Part shown: positions 52,700 through 61,469 of the stretch, one piece after another
Position numbering within the stretch: the first letter of the stretch is position 1
How the letters are laid out: each line of letters opens with the position of its first letter
Assembly: GCA_947476695.1 (NCBI GenBank)
Contig: CANJRD010000012.1
Coordinates: 1-64,000, forward strand
Origin: Rhodospirillaceae bacterium
GTDB lineage: Bacteria > Pseudomonadota > Alphaproteobacteria > Rhodospirillales > Rhodospirillaceae
Direction of reading: 5' to 3'
DNA length: 64,000 bases
Position numbers and translations under genes: made by a program
Notes under the pieces: generated by a model
Told to the model about the DNA's origin: nothing
Database searches by the model: none
The model's input: only the letters and a program-made list of their open reading frames with translations

Positions 52700-53581
52700 T
52701 CACTGGGCGAGGAAAGGCCGCACCAGTCCCAGGAATTCCGAGAGATTGTCGTGATGCACCCAATGGCCCGCGCCCCGAACCATCACGCTTTTCACGTTGG
52801 GGAAGGAATCCAACGCCCCGCTTTTGATCGGGTCCGGCACGAAGCTTTCCGTGCCGCCGATCATCAAGGTCGGACAGGTGACGCGCTCGAACAGCCGGTG
52901 CGCGTCCGACGCCGACATCGCGAACGGCGACCGCGCGCGGATGTAGTTGTCGAACTTCCAGCTGAACGTGCCGTCCTCGTTCTGCGCCATGCCGTGCGTG
53001 GTCAAGTGACGCGCCTGGTCCGGGGTCAAGCGCGGGTTCTCGCCCTGCATGCGCTCGACGGCCTGGGCGAGGCTGTCGTAGCGGCGCGGATGCCGCGTCG
53101 CGAGCTTGTGCAGCTGCTCGACCCATTTCGAGATGCGTTCGTGGGTCGGCTGCGCGGCGAACTTCTCGAGTTCGGCGGGCGTCCAGATCAAGCCTTCGAT
53201 CGTGACGAGCTTGGCAACCGTCTCGGGATATGTGCCGGCATAGGTGAGCGAGATCGCGCCACCCATCGAATGGGAGATGATCGACACCGGCGCCAAGCGC
53301 TCCTGACGGATCAGATGCTCGATGTCGTACACGAAATCGAACAGCGGATAGCTGGAGCCGGTTACCCAGGCGGAATCGCCATGGCCGCGCAGATCGACGG
53401 CGAGAACGTGATAGTCCTTGCGCAAGTCCTCGGCGACCCAATCCCAGCTACGGCAGTGATCGCGACCGCCATGAACCAGAAGAACAGGCGGCGCATCCTT
53501 GTTGCCCCAATCCACGAAATGGAGCCGCAAGCGCTGCGAGATGTATGCGTGTGATGTGGGGCCGAGATCATGCGCCGTCAT
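52700..53581 (-). CDS. Alpha/beta-fold hydrolase
   Basis: A 293-residue cytoplasmic hydrolase. The oxyanion-hole region is VLLVHGGRDHCRSW, the nucleophile elbow is ISHSMGGAISLTY, and the catalytic His is in GAGHWVHHDN. The acid is probably in the TLMIGGTESFVPDP region. It resembles epoxide-hydrolase or haloalkane-dehalogenase-like and esterase members; the substrate is unknown. The start at 53581 is uncertain; an ATG at 53626 in the same frame would add 15 residues without a better ribosome binding site. Confidence 0.9.
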   Translation of the reverse strand: MTAHDLGPTSHAYISQRLRLHFVDWGNKDAPPVLLVHGGRDHCRSWDWVAEDLRKDYHVLAVDLRGHGDSAWVTGSSYPLFDFVYDIEHLIRQERLAPVSIISHSMGGAISLTYAGTYPETVAKLVTIEGLIWTPAELEKFAAQPTHERISKWVEQLHKLATRHPRRYDSLAQAVERMQGENPRLTPDQARHLTTHGMAQNEDGTFSWKFDNYIRARSPFAMSASDAHRLFERVTCPTLMIGGTESFVPDPIKSGALDSFPNVKSVMVRGAGHWVHHDNLSEFLGLVRPFLAQ

Positions 53582-53748
53582 GGCGCTATTCTGGCGTGGG
53601 CATCGGGCTGGATGCAATACGTTCATAAGCGGCTTTATGGAGAAGAATTGCCTCGAATTCGAGGCCGTTTGAATATTTGCCCTGAATGAGGAGCCCCTAC
53701 TTTCCGCACAGGCATTAAAGTTGCCGGAAGAAAACGGGGGACTTCCAT

Positions 53749-54594
53749 ATGTGTGAACTACTCGGCATGAGTGCGAACGTGCCGACGGACATCCGGTTCA
53801 GCTTTGCCGGTCTGATGCGGCGTGGCGGGCATACCGGCCCCCATCGCGATGGTTGGGGTGTGGCGTTCTACGAAGATAAGGGCTGCCGCACGTTTCAGGA
53901 CACGAACCCCAGCTCGGAGTCCGAGATCGCACGCATGATCCGCGGCTATCCGATCAAGAGCCGGCTGGTGATCGCGCATATCCGCCGCGCCAATCGCGGC
54001 CGTGTGATGCTGGAGAACACGCATCCCTTCGTGCGCGAACTGTGGGGCCGGAATTGGACCTTCGCGCACAACGGTCAGCTGCGGGGGATCAAGAAGTGGC
54101 CGCTGTCGTTTCATCTGCCCGTCGGCACCACCGACAGCGAGCACGCCTTCTGCTGGATACTCGACCAACTGCGAGCACGCTGGGCGAAATTCCCCAGCGC
54201 GGAGGTGTTGGATGCGGCGGTGGCGGAGCTTGCATCAAAGCTGGCACCGCTCGGGGTGTTCAACATGCTGATGAGCGACAGCCGGTCCTTGTACTGTCAT
54301 CGCGCCACCAACCTTGTCTGCCACACCCGTTGCGCGCCCTTCGGCGCGGCGACGTTGATCGATGAGGATCTCACGGTCGATTTTGCGCGGGAGACCAATC
54401 ACACCGACGTGGTGACGATTATCGCGACGCGGCCGTTGACGCGGGATGAGACGTGGGAGGAATTGCCGAAGCTGGCGCTGGCGGTGTTCCGCGAAGGTTT
54501 GCGGAAGGATGTGACGAAGGCCAAGCGCGTGCCCAAAGCCAAGGCGGCGGCCGCTCGGCCCAGAGTGAAAGCCCGGAAACGGGTTGCGGCCTAA
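53749..54594 (+). CDS. Class II glutamine amidotransferase (YafJ-like)
   Basis: A 281-residue protein with the nucleophilic Cys2 exposed after Met removal (MCELLGMSANVP). It has GPHRDGWGVAFYED, IAHIRRANRG and FAHNGQLRG, all typical of the Ntn-type class II amidotransferase domain. It would release ammonia from glutamine, but there is no synthase domain or partner nearby, as is normal for the YafJ group. The last about 25 residues are rich in Lys/Arg/Ala (KAKRVPKAKAAAARPRVKARK), an unusual basic tail. Confidence 0.92.
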   Translation: MCELLGMSANVPTDIRFSFAGLMRRGGHTGPHRDGWGVAFYEDKGCRTFQDTNPSSESEIARMIRGYPIKSRLVIAHIRRANRGRVMLENTHPFVRELWGRNWTFAHNGQLRGIKKWPLSFHLPVGTTDSEHAFCWILDQLRARWAKFPSAEVLDAAVAELASKLAPLGVFNMLMSDSRSLYCHRATNLVCHTRCAPFGAATLIDEDLTVDFARETNHTDVVTIIATRPLTRDETWEELPKLALAVFREGLRKDVTKAKRVPKAKAAAARPRVKARKRVAA

Positions 54595-54601
54595 GCGCGC
54601 G

Positions 54602-54946
54602 TCAGTTGAGGCTCACGCGGGCGCGGAAGTCGCCGACCTGATAGAACGCGCGGGCGAGCGCGAGGCCTTGGGCCTTGATGTGACGCTCAAGACCTTCGGG
54701 CGCCTGGCCAGCGCGATGAGCGGCGGTGGAACGCGCCGTGTCCGAGAAGAAATCTGACAACGCACAGTCCAGCGCACGTCTGAGTTGCCACAAGCGCAGC
54801 GGGCCGACCCGGCGCAGGCCGTTCTCGAAGGCGCGCATCGTCTCGGCTGAGACGCCCAAGCGTTCCGCAAGGCATTCGACCGACAGGCTCGCGCGGCGGC
54901 GAAGTTTGCGGATATTGCGGCCAATGGTCAGATCGAGGGGTAACAT
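54602..54946 (-). CDS. XRE-family DNA-binding protein
   Basis: A 114-residue transcription factor with a lambda-repressor-type helix-turn-helix at the N-terminus: IGRNIRKLRRRASLSVECLAERLGVSAETMRAFENG. The C-terminal half (about residues 60-114) is helical, with no recognised sensor domain. It converges with the amidotransferase gene 7 bp away. Its targets are unknown. Confidence 0.85.
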   Translation of the reverse strand: MLPLDLTIGRNIRKLRRRASLSVECLAERLGVSAETMRAFENGLRRVGPLRLWQLRRALDCALSDFFSDTARSTAAHRAGQAPEGLERHIKAQGLALARAFYQVGDFRARVSLN

Positions 54947-55098
54947 CCAAGCTCAGCGATTGCGTTAAGTTGTAGGCAGGTGCGCGTCTTACGCGCTCGC
55001 TCAGCAAATGAAATCCCGGCGGCTTTGTTCCGAAAATGATGCCGCGACCGCAAATATCGGCGACCGCGTCCTGGGAAGTTATGTGAACGCGAAGGGTT

Positions 55099-55488
55099 CT
55101 AAGGTTGGGCGCTAACAATATTGCCCTGGTAGTCGAGCGCGATGTCGGCGGTCTGGCCATTTCGGGCGGCGCTTCCCCGCCAGATACCCTGTGCGTCCTT
55201 CTTCAGCGCGCTGACGCCGGTGTAGCCAAAGGACTGGATCCGGCGCCTGGCCTCGCTTTCGGTGAAGCTGTTGCGGCCGGCGACAGGCGCCGCCGCGGTG
55301 CGGGATTCCCTACGGTCGGTATTGATCGCCGCATTGGACCTGGAGGTGGTTTCGCTGTGATTGTATAGATCGTTCATGTCACGTTTGGCGTCTGTACTTG
55401 TCGCCTGCTGCGCGCCTGCGGCACTCGACATGAGCGTGACGCTCGCGACGGCGGCCAGAAATGCGCATTGGAAATTTCGCTGACACAT
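55099..55488 (-). CDS. Exported PepSY-like protein
   Basis: A 129-residue exported protein. The signal peptide (MCQRNFQCAFLAAVASVTLMSSAAGAQ) precedes a polar linker and a C-terminal PepSY-like domain (RRRIQSFGYTGVSALKKDAQGIWRGSAARNGQ...IALDYQGNIVSAQ). PepSY domains occur in peptidase inhibitors and sensor proteins. The ATG at 55488 has GAAAGG upstream. It is divergent from the DUF3293 gene, with 106 bp between the starts. Confidence 0.75.
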   Translation of the reverse strand: MCQRNFQCAFLAAVASVTLMSSAAGAQQATSTDAKRDMNDLYNHSETTSRSNAAINTDRRESRTAAAPVAGRNSFTESEARRRIQSFGYTGVSALKKDAQGIWRGSAARNGQTADIALDYQGNIVSAQP

Positions 55489-55594
55489 GGGGCTGACCTT
55501 TCGCGCGTCGTAAGAACAACCTGATGTTTGGCAAACGCGCCGTTTTTGAGATTGTTCAGGCGCAGCGAAGTGGGCGACGTATGGGCGTGAGCCA

Positions 55595-56017
55595 ATGAGT
55601 GCGGTGTCGCCGGACATCGTGGCCGCTTACAGGGCGGCCGTTTATGAGGTCGACGACGCGTTCGGATCGATCCGGATTCAAATCGACACCTGGGCCTCTG
55701 AAAGCGACAGCCTTCTAAGGCGCGCCGGTGTCGATACCGGCTTTTTCATCACGGCCTACAACCCCGCTAGCATCGCCCTGTGTGATGCCGAGAATCTTGC
55801 AGCTCACGAAACGCTCGAAGTCAGTCTGCGGCAGATAGGTGTGACATATCTTACCGCCCGCGGCCTCGACCCCACGGATCGCTGGCCCCCGGAAGCCGGC
55901 TTTTTCGTTCTCGGCCTCGCGCGTGACGACGCGCTGGGCTTGGCGCGGCGGTTCGATCAGAACGGAATTGTGTGGGTCGCTACAGGTCGCGCGCCCGAAC
56001 TCGTGCTTCTGCGCTAA
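55595..56017 (+). CDS. DUF3293 family protein
   Basis: A 140-residue cytoplasmic protein. GFFITAYNPASIALCDAENLAAHETLE near residue 45 and the late FFVLGLARDDALGLARRFDQNGIVW agree with the DUF3293 family. The function is unknown. It ends 3 bp from the convergent frameshifted exported-protein gene. Confidence 0.75.
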   Translation: MSAVSPDIVAAYRAAVYEVDDAFGSIRIQIDTWASESDSLLRRAGVDTGFFITAYNPASIALCDAENLAAHETLEVSLRQIGVTYLTARGLDPTDRWPPEAGFFVLGLARDDALGLARRFDQNGIVWVATGRAPELVLLR

Positions 56018-56020
56018 GCG

Positions 56021-57009
56021 CTATTGGATATTGGCTGGGTCGTAGTGATTGATAGCGCAGAAGTGCGTCATGTTCACATATGACCCGAAGCGTGAGTTGT
56101 AGATCATCTGGCCAACGATCGCGTAGTAACCCGGCGTCGATGTGAAGATGATGTTGGCGTGCTCCTGATTGGCGCGCGGCACCCAGTTCAGCTGTTGCTC
56201 GAAGTACGAGAACGGCACCGTGTACGACGTGTTGGGCGGCAAATCCATCTTCACCGAACCGATCACCTGGCCGTTGCGGGCATCGGTAATGGTGGCGGTG
56301 TAGCTGACCGTCGCGGTGTAGTAATTGTGGATGTAGATAAATGCCAGGAAGTTCGCCAACGTCGAGGTGTGCACGTTGATCAGGATTTGATTGATCGCCT
56401 CATAGCTTTCGTTGTGGAGGTACGTGCACATGCTGGCGTTCTCGAAGAACGCATTGTCGTTGTTGTAGATCACGTGCTGGAAGCTGTTGTTGCCACGGTT
56501 CTGCGGATCTTCGAGATAGATAGAATAGCCATCGTCGTTACCGGTGAACGTGCCCGATACTCCGGCAGCGCTCAAAGCTCTGTGATGGAATATTGTGGCG
56601 ATGAGTAAACCGGCGCCGTTACCGTCGCGGTGCCATAGACGGTGCCGGTGCGATTTCCAACCACAAGCACGTTGGTCGAGGCTGGGACAGTCAGACCGTT
56701 GAAAAAGCGGATGTAGGAAAACGTGTTCCTGTCGTTGCCCAGGTAGATCGGCGAGATGACGGTGTACTTCCGCGGCAACGCGGCCTGCTGACGTTCGACG
56801 CCCGCCGGCGCGGCTTGCGCGCGCAACACGGTTTCAGGTGCTTGTTCAGGTGCTTGGGCAGACGCGTTTGGAGTGGCGAAACCCTCCATGCCTGCGGGTG
56901 CGCGTCCGGTCTGGAACCGATCGGGCAGTTGAACGGTCACGTCGGCGGCCTGAGCGACGATCGGCGCCGCTAGCAGGCCGAGCGCTATCATCAACGACGT
57001 GAACTTCAT
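56021..57009 (-). pseudogene. Exported protein of unknown function, one frameshift
   Basis: The first frame (57009 to 56572) gives a signal peptide (MKFTSLMIALGLLAAPIVAQA), a Gln/Ala-rich spacer and a beta-rich part (SPIYLGNDRNTFSYIRFFNG). The second frame (56575 to 56021) continues with GNDDGYSIYLEDPQN, QHVIYNNDNAFFENASMC and IIFTSTPGYYAIVGQMIYNS. The second part has no signal or ribosome binding site of its own and starts exactly at the stop of the first (TTGA). Adding one T to the T-run at 56574-56577 would fuse them into about 329 residues. The fold looks like a beta-sandwich surface or secreted protein. It is a frameshift or a sequencing deletion. Confidence 0.7.
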
Positions 57010-57187
57010 CGAAATCAATCCTCGCCTTTTGCGGGTATGGGCGGCACGCTTTGCGTTCTATCGCGTCATCACGTGGCCGGACGCAGGCGGGGCATCCAAT
57101 TCAACCGTTTCATTCCATCAAACGAGCAGCGCGCGAAAAAAGGTCCCTGAACTTTTCGCCGCCCCTGAAAACACGCGGGGTGTGATG

Positions 57188-57220
57188 AAAAAAATGGGCC
57201 TGTACGTGAGTACAGGCCCA
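57188..57220 (-). terminator. Rho-independent terminator of the PEP-CTERM gene
   Basis: A perfect 11-bp stem (TGGGCCTGTAC at 57195-57205 with 57210-57220) with a 4-base loop is followed on the minus strand by seven T residues (57194-57188). It is a textbook terminator after the stop at 57265. Confidence 0.92.
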
Positions 57221-57264
57221 AGTGACGGGGTAGACGGTCTTAGAAGTTCGCCGTGCGGCGCAGA

Positions 57265-57918
57265 TTAAGCGGCGCGGCGGCGACGGCGGAGGCCAAGGGC
57301 AGCGAGGCCGAGACCGATGATGGTCAGGCTCGCCGGCTCCGGCACGGCGTCATAGTTGTAGGTGATGCCCAGCGTGCCGCCGGACTGCGTCTGGCACTGC
57401 GAGATGATATTGCTCGAGCCCGTGACGGTGCAGTTACCGGTGCTGCTTGCGCTGCCTGAAGCGCTACCGCCGCCCGGATTGGAGTAGGCGGCGAGATCGG
57501 CTGGGTTCGTCGTGCTCGACGACGATGAGCTGCTGCCCGAGGGGCTGAGGCTCACGTTGCCACCGCCGCCGACGCTGCCGCTGGCGCTGCCGGAGGCCGT
57601 GGTGGAGATGGTGCTGCCACCGGGACCGGTGACAGTGATGCCCGAGGTCAGCGTCGCGGTAATGTTCGCGGTGCTGGCGCCGGTGTTGGTGATGTTGACG
57701 ATGCCAAGAACGTCGCCGGCGAGGGCGAAGTCGATGGACTGCAGGCTGCCCAGCATCGTGTTGAAGAGCGGGATGGTGAGCGCGCTCGTCCAGTTGGTGG
57801 TGTTTGTACCGGTGGTGACGTTATACGTGATGCTATCGGCGAGGGCCGAAGTGGCGCCGACGCTGAGGGCGATGGCGCAAGCCGCAAACCCTGTCGTCAG
57901 TGTTTTCTTGAAACCCAT
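57265..57918 (-). CDS. PEP-CTERM surface protein
   Basis: A 217-residue exported protein. The signal peptide is MGFKKTLTTGFAACAIALSVGATSALA. The middle is a Ser/Gly/Thr-rich beta domain (TWTSAL-like start, SIDFALAGDVLGIVNITNTGAS) similar to the choice-of-anchor type domains. A serine run of seven lies near residue 130. The C-terminal sorting signal is VPEPASLTIIGLGLAALGLRRRRR: PEP motif, hydrophobic helix and Arg cluster. It would be processed by an exosortase and linked to exopolysaccharide or biofilm. No exosortase gene is in the window. It has its own terminator. Confidence 0.93.
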   Translation of the reverse strand: MGFKKTLTTGFAACAIALSVGATSALADSITYNVTTGTNTTNWTSALTIPLFNTMLGSLQSIDFALAGDVLGIVNITNTGASTANITATLTSGITVTGPGGSTISTTASGSASGSVGGGGNVSLSPSGSSSSSSSTTNPADLAAYSNPGGGSASGSASSTGNCTVTGSSNIISQCQTQSGGTLGITYNYDAVPEPASLTIIGLGLAALGLRRRRRAA

Positions 57919-58201
57919 GAGGCTCTCCTAGATCGACATGCTGCACGGGGGGATCGTGCGCAGTAGAAAGAGAGCAAGAAGCGTGCCAACGGTGGGTATG
58001 GCGGCTTTCGGGCATCCCGCCGCGCGTGACCACGGCGATGCTGTAAACCTGCGCGATGTCAACTGTCGAGATGACTCATGAACGCGAGGCTAAGCACCTC
58101 GCATCGCTGGGTTTTTGAAGGACCGTAAAGCAGAAGATACAGCTGACGCATGTTTAGTTGTGCGGTCGATGGGAAATTACCATCGCTACGTCGTCGCGAT
58201 T

Positions 58202-58636
58202 TTACTTCGCTTCGCGCGCACCTTCCGGTGTGCGCCCTAGGCGCGCGCAGATGCGCTCGCCATCGGAACCATCGCGCACGACTGCTACGCGTCCGTCGTG
58301 AAACAGGAAGAAGGTCGATCCGAAATTAGCGGTCGCGTAAACGCCACGCGTAACGACATCCACGCAGACGCCATAGCCGTAACGGAAGTCCGGCGCCGTG
58401 CCGACCCAGGTTTTGGTGGGGCCATCCTTGAAGTTGATGGTGGTGCTGCGCGGATCCTGAAGGAGGCTCTGCATGTAGGCGCGGATGGCGGCATCGTAGT
58501 TGCCGGGGTCCTCGCCGAAATCGGCAGCCTCCCATTCGGCCAACGTCGGATCGCGGAAGCGATCCGACGGGCTGCTGGCGCAGGCCGCGAGGGCGGCAGA
58601 CAGGAAAAGGGAAACAAGGGGTAAGCGCTTTATCAT
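58202..58636 (-). CDS. Small lipoprotein
   Basis: A 144-residue protein with a lipoprotein signal peptide (MIKRLPLVSLFLSAALAAC, lipobox LAAC). The mature domain contains EAADFGEDPGNYDAAIRAYMQSLLQDPRSTTINF and GYGVCVDV, with two later cysteines. It resembles the common uncharacterised proteobacterial outer-membrane lipoproteins of this size. The ATG at 58634-58636 fits the signal peptide; a longer frame to 58717 is not supported. It is divergent from the PAS histidine kinase gene. Confidence 0.8.
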   Translation of the reverse strand: MIKRLPLVSLFLSAALAACASSPSDRFRDPTLAEWEAADFGEDPGNYDAAIRAYMQSLLQDPRSTTINFKDGPTKTWVGTAPDFRYGYGVCVDVVTRGVYATANFGSTFFLFHDGRVAVVRDGSDGERICARLGRTPEGAREAK

Positions 58637-58765
58637 GACAACTCGCGGATGAGAGAGCCGAGTATAAATCGATGTGGGGCAAGCGCCTAGCGCGCGCTCT
58701 ACGCGGGATGGCGGCACGAACGGCCCCCGTATACCATGCTGGCGGCAAAAGGGGGTCCTTCAGCC

Positions 58766-61231
58766 ATGCTCCGCGGCACTCCAAACCTTGCGCATCGCGC
58801 CGTGCTCCTTGCCGCGATTGCTGTGGCGGCGATCCTGACGATTGTCGTGATCCGTATCTGGCAGAGCTACAATGCCACCTTCGAGGTTGCCGGCCGCAGT
58901 CAGCAGCACACGGTGCAGCTGTTCCAGGCCAATGCCGAAGCGACGCTGCAATCGGTCGAGATCATTCTTGAGCGCGCCGCCGCGCAAGTGACCACGCCGG
59001 GTTCGCCCGGGATGCCGCAACTCGCGGAACGCTATGCGCAGCTGGCGCAGCGCTGGAATTTCGTGTTCGGCATCGGTTACATCGAAAAAGACGGGATGAT
59101 GCGGCAGATCACCCGCATTTCCGAAGACGGGCTGCGCCGCGAGCCGGACCCAAACCCGCTGGATCGTTCGACAAGCCTTCCGTTCATCGAGCACCGGGAC
59201 GGCATCATTGCGCCGGGCAAGTTCCGGCTGAGCCGGCCGTTCCGGTCCGCGGCCCGGGGCGTGTGGGTGATTGCGTTGACCAAGGGCGTCTACGCGGCGG
59301 ACGGGACGTTCGAGGGCGTAGTGGCGGTGACCGTGACGCGCGATACGTTCTCGCGCATGTTCGCAGCCATAGCGCAGGCACCCAATGTCGCGGTCGGTCT
59401 GTTCGGGACAGACGGTACGGTGCTTCTGACCATCCCCAACAGCGAACGCATCGGAACGTCTTATCTGAACACGCGTCTGTTCCAGTACATCCGTGCCGGA
59501 CAGGAGAGCGGCGTCTATCGCGTCATGCTGCCGGACACGGCAATCGAGCGGCAGGTCGCCTTTTCGATGTCGAAAAAGTATCCGCTGATCGTCTCTTACG
59601 GCGCGGACTCGCGCGTGATTCTCGATCCTTGGCGACGCGGCGCGATCGCTTTCGGCGGTTCCGGGATGTTGGCGATCCTGATCATCCTGGGTCTGACGTG
59701 GTGGCTGTTGCGTCGCATCAGGGCCGAAGCGCGTGCGCTGGACATCTTGCGCGACAGCGAGCGGCGTTTGCGTGAGTCCCAGCGGATCGTCGGCATCGGT
59801 CACTTCGAGTACGACATCGTGGCGGGCCGCACATACTGGGCCGACAATATGTACGAACTGCATGGCGTCACGTCGGCGGAATTTCCCGATGGCGCCGAAG
59901 CGATGAAAGCCGTGATCCATCCCGAAGAGCGCGAGATGATCGGCAAGCGCTGCGGCGACGGTGCGGCGCAGGGATCAGTAGAGCATCGGATCGTCCGTCC
60001 GGACGGCGAGGTGCGAATCATCCGCTATGGATGGCGTCCTGTTGTCGGAAACGAACCGGATCGGCCATGCCTGTTCGGCGTTGCGCAAGACATCACCGAT
60101 ATCCGTCATGCCGAAGCCGCCTTGCGTAATAACGAGCAGCGGCTACGCGACATGCTCGAGTGTTCGAGCGACTTCATCTGGGAGACCGACGCCGATCAGA
60201 TCGTCACGGTGTTCGCGGGCCGCGGCGCGGAGCGATTCGATAGGATCGGGCATCGCGGTGAATCGCCCACGGTCGACAGACGCCTGCCCGAGTATGCCGA
60301 TGTCGCGGCCCTCGAAAAGGCGACGGCGTCACGCGAAGCCTTCCGCAATCTGACCGTGCCGGTGAATGCGGCCAACGGTGAACAGCGGTGGTTGCGGGTC
60401 AGCGGCAATCCGATCTTCGACGCCGATGGAACGTTCCGCGGATTCCGCGGTGCGGGCGCGGACGTAACCGAAACGCGCCGGCAAAGTCAGCTCGATGAGG
60501 ATCGTCGCAAGGCCGAAGCGCTCGGTCGTCTCGCCAGCGGCATCGCGCATGAGATCAACAATCTGCTGCAGCCGATCATCATCTATTCCACGTTCGGCAG
60601 CGGCGACAGTACGTCGGGCCCCGGCCAGAAACGTTACTTCAGCCGCATCGGACGCGCCGCGGAAGCCGCGACGCATATCGTACGCAATGTGTTGTCGTTC
60701 GCCCGCCAGCGTCCGCCGCATTGCGAGGACGTGGCTCTGGCCGAAGTTGTGCGCGAAACGATCGATCTGCTGGGCGATGCTTTGCCGCCGAACATCGCGC
60801 GCGTCGTCTCCGACGTCAGCGAGGACAGTATCGTCAAAGTCGATCGCAGTGGTCTGGGCCAGGCGTTGACCAACCTCATTACGAATGCCGCCGAGGCAAT
60901 GCCCCATGGCGGTACGATCACGGTCTCCTGCCGTACGATGCGGATCGCGGGCGACGACAAAAAAGTCGCCGATGTGAAGCCCGGCGACTATTGCATCCTC
61001 TCCGTTGCGGATACGGGCGGCGGCATTCCGCCCGACCAGATCGACAAAGTCTTCGATCCGTTCTTCACGACAAAGCCGCAAGGCAAGGGAACGGGGCTCG
61101 GCCTTTCCGTCGTCGCGGGCCATGCCAAGAGTTGGGGCGGCGCGGCGGTCGTGGTGAGTTCACCGGGCGAAGGCACAGTCTTCAATTTGTATCTGCCGCT
61201 CGCCCAACCGCAGATGAGGGCGGCACAATAG
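58766..61231 (+). CDS. Membrane PAS-domain sensor histidine kinase
   Basis: An 821-residue sensor kinase. Two membrane helices (about residues 12-32 and 300-323) bracket a periplasmic dCache/PDC-type sensor (residues 35-295, with FVFGIGYIEKDGMMRQ and SRPFRSAARGVWVIALTKGVY). Two PAS domains follow (about 345-460 and 465-580). The kinase has LASGIAHEINNLLQP with the phospho-accepting His595, N-box LTNLITNAAEAMPHGG, and G-boxes DTGGGIP and GTGLGLSV. The cytosolic layout is NtrB-like. No response regulator is adjacent. The ATG at 58766 is preferred because AAGGGGG lies about 10 bp upstream; an ATG at 58736 is also in frame. Confidence 0.94.
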   Translation: MLRGTPNLAHRAVLLAAIAVAAILTIVVIRIWQSYNATFEVAGRSQQHTVQLFQANAEATLQSVEIILERAAAQVTTPGSPGMPQLAERYAQLAQRWNFVFGIGYIEKDGMMRQITRISEDGLRREPDPNPLDRSTSLPFIEHRDGIIAPGKFRLSRPFRSAARGVWVIALTKGVYAADGTFEGVVAVTVTRDTFSRMFAAIAQAPNVAVGLFGTDGTVLLTIPNSERIGTSYLNTRLFQYIRAGQESGVYRVMLPDTAIERQVAFSMSKKYPLIVSYGADSRVILDPWRRGAIAFGGSGMLAILIILGLTWWLLRRIRAEARALDILRDSERRLRESQRIVGIGHFEYDIVAGRTYWADNMYELHGVTSAEFPDGAEAMKAVIHPEEREMIGKRCGDGAAQGSVEHRIVRPDGEVRIIRYGWRPVVGNEPDRPCLFGVAQDITDIRHAEAALRNNEQRLRDMLECSSDFIWETDADQIVTVFAGRGAERFDRIGHRGESPTVDRRLPEYADVAALEKATASREAFRNLTVPVNAANGEQRWLRVSGNPIFDADGTFRGFRGAGADVTETRRQSQLDEDRRKAEALGRLASGIAHEINNLLQPIIIYSTFGSGDSTSGPGQKRYFSRIGRAAEAATHIVRNVLSFARQRPPHCEDVALAEVVRETIDLLGDALPPNIARVVSDVSEDSIVKVDRSGLGQALTNLITNAAEAMPHGGTITVSCRTMRIAGDDKKVADVKPGDYCILSVADTGGGIPPDQIDKVFDPFFTTKPQGKGTGLGLSVVAGHAKSWGGAAVVVSSPGEGTVFNLYLPLAQPQMRAAQ

Positions 61232-61469
61232 TATCACGCTGTTCCATCCTGCAGGTTGATTTGCGGCGTCGGTAGCATCGTTGTCGTCGGGTCAACGACC
61301 GCACGGCGTTGAGATGTCATCTTATTCAACCGCGCGCGGCATTGAGTCCCCGCATCCTTCCACGTAGGCTCTGCTGCGTGTCGATGCGCTGACGCGCGTG
61401 CTTTGCGATGGGGATCGCAGGACAGGAGCACGTGCGACGGAAGCGGCACCATGCGTTTGGGGGCTTTCC

